50,873 nucleotides of DNA from an uncultured Clostridia bacterium. Its GTDB lineage: Bacteria > Bacillota > Clostridia > UBA1381. The notes beneath the pieces are model-generated. The model was not told the origin of the DNA. It searched no databases and worked only from the letters and a program-made list of their open reading frames with translations. Numbering within the stretch: the stretch's first letter is position 1; every line of letters begins with the position of its first letter. The translations under genes were made by a program, and so were the position numbers. The DNA is taken from the NCBI GenBank assembly GCA_934486495.1, contig CAKSPW010000009.1, positions 1 to 50,873 on the forward strand, in the 5' to 3' direction. Shown here one piece after another: positions 46,236-50,873 of this stretch.

Positions 46236-46264
46236 TTGAAATTTGTCGTAATATGTCTTATAAT
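46236..46264 (+). promoter_or_regulatory. Promoter of an isolated short transcription unit
   Basis: TTGAAA (46236-46241) and a perfect TATAAT (46259-46264) are separated by 17 bases, placing the start near 46271. An imperfect dyad (GACAAAATTT and AAATTTGTC) overlaps the -35 region and could be an operator. Confidence 0.65.
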
Positions 46265-46270
46265 AGTATT

Positions 46271-46427
46271 AGACAAACAAAAGCGGTCCGAAATAATTTA
46301 GTTTATTTCAAACAATTAAAAGGATTATTTTTGTTTGGTTTACAGCTTTATCATATAGCTACAAATTTCAATTCACACAGAAAAGCCGATGTACGAGCAT
46401 AAATGTTCGTTGCGGCTTTTCTTGTTT
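46271..46427 (+). ncRNA. Candidate short transcript, about 155 nt
   Basis: A strong promoter and a strong terminator enclose about 155 bases without a conventional gene. Predicted pairings are CAAACAAAA (46274-46282) with TTTTGTTTG (46329-46337), a perfect internal hairpin GAAATAA/TTATTTC (46290-46296 with 46302-46308), and the terminator stem. It may be a small regulatory RNA, or an mRNA for the 23-codon frame at 46331-46402. The long-range stem would bury the start of that frame. Confidence 0.5.
46331..46402 (+). CDS. Possible 23-residue peptide within the short transcript
   Basis: A TTG start lies 6 bases after AAAAGGA (46318-46324). The encoded peptide begins MFGLQLYHIATNF and ends KADVRA before TAA (46400-46402), inside the terminator stem. 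The RBS spacing is good, but TTG is a weak start and the ORF overlaps the terminator, as in some leader peptides. I do not recognise the peptide. Confidence 0.3.
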   Translation: MFGLQLYHIATNFNSHRKADVRA

Positions 46428-46430
46428 TTA
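46380..46430 (+). terminator. Strong intrinsic terminator
   Basis: GAAAAGCCG (46380-46388) pairs with CGGCTTTTC (46413-46421). An inner ACGAGCAT/ATGTTCGT stem extends the hairpin, and TTGTTTTTATT follows. It ends the isolated unit ahead of yqeG. Confidence 0.8.
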
Positions 46431-46534
46431 TTCTAAAACAAGCTTCAAAAACCTAATTATACGTCAAATTATAATATAAAGCAGCTATAATTTAAGCTTA
46501 ATGTGTATTTATTGTGAATTTTGAACGTTATAGG

Positions 46535-46563
46535 TTGACATGAGCATAAAAAAATGATATAAT
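46535..46563 (+). promoter_or_regulatory. Consensus promoter of yqeG
   Basis: Perfect TTGACA (46535-46540) and TATAAT (46558-46563) hexamers with a 17-base spacer. The start would be near 46570, giving a 40-base leader. Confidence 0.8.
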
Positions 46564-46610
46564 AAAGTTTGATAATAGAATACGATTGTAATAATTGAGG
46601 AGCACCTTTG

Positions 46611-47099
46611 ATGAACAGATTTACTCCTACATATGTTTTCAAAAGCATTACGGATATTGATGACAGCTTTTTTGAAAAGGAAAAAATACATCTTGTTTTG
46701 CTCGATATCGACAACACGCTCGTTGAGGATAATGAGCCGTTGCCGAGCGAGTATTCGCTTTTATGCATTAACAAGCTGAAAAACCTCGGTCTTAAGCTGT
46801 GTCTTGTATCAAACAATAAGAAAAAAAGAGTTGACTCGTTCAACGAAAACTTTGGCTTATATTCGGTTTACAGAGCCGGCAAGCCGTTTAAAAAAAAGCT
46901 TGAGAAAACAATTTTTGAAATGGGTGAAAAAAAGGAAAACTCCCTTTTAATCGGTGACCAGCTTTTAACCGATATTGCGGCAGGCAACAATTGCGGCATA
47001 AGAACAGCGCTTGTTAATCCGATTGACCCGTCAAGAGAAAACTCATTTTTCAAATTTAAACGATTTATCGAAAATAAGTTGTTTTTGAGGAATTTTTAG
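46611..47099 (+). CDS. yqeG: YqeG-family HAD phosphatase
   Basis: This 162-residue protein is a HAD-superfamily (class III) phosphatase of the YqeG group. Motif I reads LDIDNTLVEDN, with the nucleophile Asp and the DxDxT pattern. Motif II is SNNKKKR, motif III the Lys of GKPFKKK, and motif IV IGDQLLTDI. I start at ATG 46611, 8 bases after GAGGAG, rather than the TTG just before it. In many Firmicutes yqeG precedes genes for shikimate or GTPase functions; here it precedes rsmD. Substrate is unknown; phosphatidylglycerophosphate phosphatase activity has been reported for relatives. Confidence 0.85.
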   Translation: MNRFTPTYVFKSITDIDDSFFEKEKIHLVLLDIDNTLVEDNEPLPSEYSLLCINKLKNLGLKLCLVSNNKKKRVDSFNENFGLYSVYRAGKPFKKKLEKTIFEMGEKKENSLLIGDQLLTDIAAGNNCGIRTALVNPIDPSRENSFFKFKRFIENKLFLRNF

Positions 47100-47180
47100 T
47101 TTTTTTCACCGTGAAATGTCTGTTTTGTTACAGGAACTTTTAAACTATGTTTAAATTTCAAAAAAAAACAGTAACAAGTG

Positions 47181-47209
47181 TTGACGGCTTGGTAAAATTA
47201 TTATAAAAT
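47181..47209 (+). promoter_or_regulatory. Promoter of rsmD-coaD
   Basis: TTGACG (47181-47186) and TAAAAT (47204-47209) with a 17-base spacer put the transcript start near 47216. That is downstream of the ATG at 47213 and so supports the GTG start of rsmD at 47234. Confidence 0.5.
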
Positions 47210-47233
47210 ATAATGGAAACCGTGGAGGAAGAT

Positions 47234-47779
47234 GTGAGAGTAATATCGGGTACAAGGCGCGGACGTAAGCTTTGTGAAATTGAGGGTATGGATATTCGTC
47301 CTACCACCGACAGAGTAAAAGAGTCAATGTTCAATCTGATACAGGGCATGGTTGCAGGCTGTGATGTACTTGATGCTTTCGGCGGCAGCGGAGCATTGGG
47401 AATAGAAGCGCTCAGCCGAGGCGCAAAAAGCGCAGTTTGTGTTGACCGTGACGAAAAGTCGCTTGCAGTCGCAAAGAAGAATTATCAAATGTGTGATTTT
47501 TCCGCCGACTTCGTTTTGCAAAGTGCAAATGCGTATCTTGAAAAAACGGACAAGCATTTCGATATAGTTTTCATGGACCCTCCGTACAACAAAGGACTTG
47601 TCCCCCCCGCCCTTGAAATTATAAAAAAACGCAATCTTTTAAATGACGGCGGTATAATTGTAATTGAGCGTGACAGTACAGAGGACAAGCTCTCCCATAA
47701 CGGATATACGCTGCTTAAAGAGCGTAAATACGGAAGAACGATTATTACAATACTTGGTATGCATCAGAAAGAGACGTGA
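47234..47779 (+). CDS. rsmD: 16S rRNA (guanine966-N2)-methyltransferase RsmD
   Basis: I start at GTG 47234 (181 residues): GGAGG lies 5 bases upstream and the protein then opens MRVISGTRRGRKL, as RsmD proteins normally do. The ATG 21 bases upstream has no RBS and precedes the predicted transcript start. The SAM-binding motif reads VLDAFGGSGALGIEALSRG, and the catalytic NPPY-type motif is DPPY in FMDPPYNKG. The enzyme methylates G966 of 16S rRNA during small-subunit assembly. It overlaps the region just before coaD, the usual partner in Firmicutes and many other bacteria. Confidence 0.92.
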   Translation: MRVISGTRRGRKLCEIEGMDIRPTTDRVKESMFNLIQGMVAGCDVLDAFGGSGALGIEALSRGAKSAVCVDRDEKSLAVAKKNYQMCDFSADFVLQSANAYLEKTDKHFDIVFMDPPYNKGLVPPALEIIKKRNLLNDGGIIVIERDSTEDKLSHNGYTLLKERKYGRTIITILGMHQKET

Positions 47780-47784
47780 TAAAA

Positions 47785-48261
47785 ATGCGCATAGCTGTTT
47801 ATCCCGGTAGCTTTGACCCGGTAACCAACGGACACCTTGATATTATCCAAAGAGCATCAAAGCTGTACGACAAGCTTGTAATAGGCGTACTTGACAATTC
47901 TTCAAAAAGTCCCGTGTTCACAGCAGAAGAACGTGCGGATATGATAAGACGCGTAACAAACCATATGGATAATGTTGATGTTGATACATTTTCCGGGCTT
48001 CTTGTGGATTTTGCATCGGCTAAGAAAGCACAGGTCATAGTAAAAGGTCTTCGGACTGTGGCCGATTTTGAATATGAGTTTCAGATGGCTCTTTTAAACA
48101 AGGCACTGAATCCTCAATACGAGACCGTTTTCATGATGACTGATACAAAGTTTTCTTATATCAGTTCAAGCATGGTTAAGGAGGTTTCAAAATATCACGG
48201 TGATTTAACCGGCTTTGTACCTTCCGAAATTATAAGCAGGATAGAGGAAAAATTCAAATAA
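47785..48261 (+). CDS. coaD: Phosphopantetheine adenylyltransferase
   Basis: This 158-residue enzyme makes dephospho-CoA from 4'-phosphopantetheine and ATP. The start at ATG 47785 gives the usual MRIAVYPGSFDPVTNGHLD, with the nucleotidyltransferase TxGH motif in TNGH. The second signature, ISSSMVKEV, and KGLRTVADFEYEFQMA are also present. The length matches the family. The gene begins 5 bases after the rsmD stop, so they are probably co-transcribed. A CGGAGA/TCTCCG hairpin without a T-run lies in the gap after it. Confidence 0.95.
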   Translation: MRIAVYPGSFDPVTNGHLDIIQRASKLYDKLVIGVLDNSSKSPVFTAEERADMIRRVTNHMDNVDVDTFSGLLVDFASAKKAQVIVKGLRTVADFEYEFQMALLNKALNPQYETVFMMTDTKFSYISSSMVKEVSKYHGDLTGFVPSEIISRIEEKFK

Positions 48262-48328
48262 GGGCCCGACCCGCAATAATCGGAGAGCGGTTTTCTCCGA
48301 AACAAATCGAATAGGAGTTGTTTTAGGC

Positions 48329-48799
48329 ATGGATATGGATATTATGGAAATTATTGATTTGATGGAGGAAGCAATTGAAAAGGCATCTTCAGTTCCTCTG
48401 ACCGGCAAGGTTATGATTGACAAAGACGAAATACTCGATTATATTCAGGAAATACGTCTTATGTACCCTGATGAGCTAAAGGAAGCAAAATGGGTTAAAG
48501 AAGAAAGACAGCGGATATTGCACGAGGCAGAAACACGTGCTGAGGCTATTCAAAAAAATGCCGAGGAAACTCAAATGGCACTTATTGACGAGCATGAAAT
48601 TACACGCTGCGCATACGAGCAGGCTAATGAGCTTGTAAGAAATGCATCCGAGCAGGCTATGGATATAAAAACAGATTGCGATCAGTATGTTGATGATTTG
48701 CTCACAAATGCTGAGGACAGACTCCAGTTGCTTTTGAATAAAATCAGGCAGGACAGAGCGGATATGAACAATGTCGGAAGCTCTGATAAAAATAATTAA
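48329..48799 (+). CDS. Coiled-coil ATPase-like protein of unknown function
   Basis: This 156-residue protein has an N-terminal acidic segment (MDMDIMEIIDLMEEAIEKA) followed by a long charged helix (about 45-145) with EAETRAEAIQKNAEE heptads, predicting a coiled coil. It has no signal peptide or membrane helix. Similar small proteins are annotated in Clostridia, next to coaD, as ATPase or V-type ATPase subunit-like, on the basis of the coiled coil only; no nucleotide-binding motif is visible. Start ATG 48329 lies 11 bases after AGGAG; ATG 48335 is an alternative. Confidence 0.7.
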   Translation: MDMDIMEIIDLMEEAIEKASSVPLTGKVMIDKDEILDYIQEIRLMYPDELKEAKWVKEERQRILHEAETRAEAIQKNAEETQMALIDEHEITRCAYEQANELVRNASEQAMDIKTDCDQYVDDLLTNAEDRLQLLLNKIRQDRADMNNVGSSDKNN

Positions 48800-48813
48800 G
48801 TTTTATACAAATC

Positions 48814-48858
48814 AAGCTGTAACTGCCAATAAAGCGGTAACAGCTTATTTGTTTATTT
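48814..48858 (+). terminator. Terminator before fhs
   Basis: A 13-bp stem with one mismatch and one G:U pair (48814-48826 with 48834-48846) is followed by ATTTGTTTATTT. No clear separate promoter for fhs was seen after it, so read-through may supply fhs. Confidence 0.65.
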
Positions 48859-48884
48859 GACAAAGATAACGGAGGATAATAATT

Positions 48885-50555
48885 ATGCTTACTGATATTC
48901 AAATCGCACAAAACGCCCAAATGCACGATATTCGCAAAATTGCCGAAAAAATCGATGTTATGGACGATGAGCTCGAATGCTACGGAAAATATAAAGCCAA
49001 AATAAATTCGAGCATTTTTAAAAGACTTGAAAATAAAAAGGACGGAAAGCTTGTACTTGTTACCGCAATAAATCCCACACCGGCAGGCGAGGGAAAAACA
49101 ACAACGACCATAGGTCTCGGCGACGCTCTTTCAAGACTCGGTGAAAATGCCGTGCTTGCACTTCGTGAGCCGTCACTCGGTCCTGTCATGGGCGTTAAGG
49201 GCGGTGCGGCAGGCGGCGGTTACAGCCAGGTTGTTCCGATGGAAGATATTAATCTTCATTTCACAGGAGATATGCACGCTCTCACAGCCGCAAACAATCT
49301 GCTTTCCGCAATGATAGACAATCACATTCATCAGGGCAATAAACTCGGTATAGATGTTTCAAACATCGTTTGGAAAAGAGTAACCGACACAAATGACAGA
49401 GCGCTTCGCAAATGCGTTGTGGGTCTGGGCGGAAAAATAAACGGTGTTCCGCGTGAGGACGGATTTATGATAACGGTTGCATCGGAAATGATGGCCATTT
49501 TGTGCCTTGCCTCCGATATTTCGGATTTAAAAGAGAGAATCAAGAAAATCATTATCGGATACAATTATGCCGGCAATCCTGTTTTTGCGGGAGATTTAAA
49601 TGCCGAGGGCGCACTTGCGGCACTTTTAAAAGACGCAATAAACCCGAACCTTGTTCAAACGCTTGAGCATACGCCATGCTTTATTCACGGTGGTCCGTTT
49701 GCAAACATTGCACACGGCTGTAACAGCGTACGTGCAACTCGTCTTGCGATGAAAACAGGTGATTGGTGCATTACCGAGGCAGGCTTTGGCGCAGACCTCG
49801 GAGCAGAAAAATTCTTTGATATTAAATGCCGTTTTGCAAACCTAAAGCCCGATGCTGTTGTTATAGTCGCAACGGTTCGTGCACTTAAATATAACGGCGG
49901 CGTGGCAAAGTCAGAGCTTAAGAACGAGAATACCGACGCATTGAAGCGCGGAATGGTAAATCTTGAAAAGCATATAGAAAACATGAGCCTTTACGGTTGC
50001 CCGGTTATAGTCGCAATCAACAGATTTGACACGGATTCCCCCTCGGAGCTTGCACTTATAGAAAAAATGTGCAGTGAAAAAAAGGTGCGTTTTGCACTTT
50101 CGGAATGCTTTGCAAAAGGCGGAGAAGGTGCGGAGGCTCTTGCAAAAGAGGTAATGCAGGCTACTCTAGAGGAAAAATCAAGCTTTGCACCGCTTTATGA
50201 CGCAAACCTTTCAATTCCCGAAAAGCTTGACATAATAACGAAAAAAATATACGGCGGTAAGGGTGTAAAATTCTCTGCAAAGGCTAAAAAGCAAATCGAA
50301 AACCTTGAACGTCTCGGACTTGATAAAAAACCCGTCTGCGTTGCAAAAACACAATATTCGCTTTCAGACAATGCTTCCCTCCTTGGCAGACCGTCCGACT
50401 TTGAAATAAATGTTTCGGAAGTAAGAGTATCCAACGGAGCAGGCTTTATCGTGTGCGAAACAGGCAATATTATGGTTATGCCGGGGCTGCCGAAGCTGCC
50501 GGCTGCCGAAAATATTGATGTGGACGAAAACGGGAAAATAACGGGGCTGTTTTAA
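48885..50555 (+). CDS. fhs: Formate-tetrahydrofolate ligase
   Basis: This 556-residue enzyme joins formate to tetrahydrofolate using ATP, feeding one-carbon metabolism and, in acetogens, the Wood-Ljungdahl methyl branch. The P-loop TPAGEGKTTTTIGL is near residue 62, and LREPSLGPVMGVKGGAAGGG and the FGADLGAEKFFDIKCR segment are characteristic. The length fits the family (about 555). The RBS GGAGGA is 8 bases before the ATG. No other folate-pathway gene is in the window, so its presence does not by itself show acetogenesis. Confidence 0.97.
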   Translation: MLTDIQIAQNAQMHDIRKIAEKIDVMDDELECYGKYKAKINSSIFKRLENKKDGKLVLVTAINPTPAGEGKTTTTIGLGDALSRLGENAVLALREPSLGPVMGVKGGAAGGGYSQVVPMEDINLHFTGDMHALTAANNLLSAMIDNHIHQGNKLGIDVSNIVWKRVTDTNDRALRKCVVGLGGKINGVPREDGFMITVASEMMAILCLASDISDLKERIKKIIIGYNYAGNPVFAGDLNAEGALAALLKDAINPNLVQTLEHTPCFIHGGPFANIAHGCNSVRATRLAMKTGDWCITEAGFGADLGAEKFFDIKCRFANLKPDAVVIVATVRALKYNGGVAKSELKNENTDALKRGMVNLEKHIENMSLYGCPVIVAINRFDTDSPSELALIEKMCSEKKVRFALSECFAKGGEGAEALAKEVMQATLEEKSSFAPLYDANLSIPEKLDIITKKIYGGKGVKFSAKAKKQIENLERLGLDKKPVCVAKTQYSLSDNASLLGRPSDFEINVSEVRVSNGAGFIVCETGNIMVMPGLPKLPAAENIDVDENGKITGLF

Positions 50556-50873
50556 TGAGTATAGAATTTGAAACACACACACCCGAGGAAACCTTTGATG
50601 CGGCACAAAAACTTGCAAAGAAACTAAAAGGCGGAGATATTGTCTGTCTTTCGGGAGAAATGGGTGCCGGAAAAACATTATTTGCCCAAGGCTTTGCAAA
50701 GGGTCTCGGAATTAAAGATGCGGTTACAAGTCCCACATTCACAATCGTTAACGAATACACGGATGGTGTAACACCGTTTTATCATTTTGACGCTTACAGA
50801 ATTGAGGACCCGGATGAAATGTATGAAATCGGATTTGACGAGTATCTTTTTTCGGGAGGTATATGCCTTATAG
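50555..50873 (+). CDS. tsaE: tRNA threonylcarbamoyladenosine biosynthesis ATPase TsaE, partial
   Basis: The frame opens at ATG 50555, overlapping the fhs stop by one base, and is still open at the window end (106 codons seen of about 150). The Walker A motif GEMGAGKT lies at about 35-42, with SPTFTIVNEY and the switch/Walker B segment FYHFDAYRI following, all diagnostic of TsaE. TsaE is the ATPase that works with TsaB and TsaD to make t6A37 on ANN-decoding tRNAs. The missing C-terminus is only due to the window edge. Confidence 0.93.
   Translation, partial: MSIEFETHTPEETFDAAQKLAKKLKGGDIVCLSGEMGAGKTLFAQGFAKGLGIKDAVTSPTFTIVNEYTDGVTPFYHFDAYRIEDPDEMYEIGFDEYLFSGGICLI

Noticed and set aside
48262..48328. 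CGGAGA/TCTCCG hairpin after coaD as a terminator
   Set aside because: No T-run follows on either strand; it is noted only as a minor intergenic structure.

Overview
The window looks like a chromosomal segment of a low-to-medium GC, Gram-positive, anaerobic Clostridia-type bacterium that degrades plant polysaccharide, probably a gut pectin specialist of the Oscillospirales/Monoglobus kind. That placement is inference from the S-layer homology (SLH) proteins, YesM/YesN-type regulators, LplB/LplC-type sugar ABC permeases without a local ATPase, a Firmicutes-like rpoB/rpoC/coaD/fhs gene set and strong AGGAGG-type ribosome binding sites. No tRNA, rRNA, CRISPR array or intact insertion sequence is visible.

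Region 1 (about 250-27,525, all leftward) is a collinear Gram-positive polysaccharide utilisation locus of 13 genes with gaps of tens of bases or overlaps. Read in the direction of transcription it encodes: a GH105 unsaturated rhamnogalacturonyl hydrolase; an unrecognised cytosolic helical-toroid plus beta-sandwich protein; two SLH surface proteins; two large GH141-like beta-helix enzymes (one carrying three SLH repeats); a secreted multi-CBM protein; a secreted SGNH/GDSL esterase with CBMs; a lipoprotein solute-binding protein; permease LplB; a secreted CBM protein; permease LplC; and a GH3 enzyme. The logic is capture and trimming at the cell surface, import of oligosaccharides, and cytosolic finishing by GH105 and GH3. 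Pectic rhamnogalacturonan is the best-supported substrate.

Region 2 (27,794-33,792, rightward) diverges from region 1 and encodes a second solute-binding lipoprotein, a YesN response regulator, a YesM histidine kinase and a GH28 enzyme. The first three look like a sensing cassette for the locus.

Region 3 (33,879-36,344) has a leftward methyltransferase/EamA transporter pair, then about 800 bases without a convincing protein gene. That stretch holds perfect or near-perfect promoters, terminators, a MITE-like inverted-repeat element and a candidate ~120-nt structured RNA.

Region 4 (36,345-50,873, rightward) is housekeeping: rpoB (with an 87-residue acidic tail) and rpoC, cut off from their usual ribosomal-protein neighbours; a SpoVB/MurJ-like flippase; a 600-base gap containing an isolated short transcription unit; then yqeG, rsmD, coaD, a coiled-coil gene, fhs and the start of tsaE, which runs off the window.

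The points most worth following up are the two isolated promoter-to-terminator RNA units (35,867-36,023 and 46,236-46,430), the unrecognised toroid protein overlapping GH105, the CBM gene inserted between the two permease genes, and the module shuffling among the secreted proteins.
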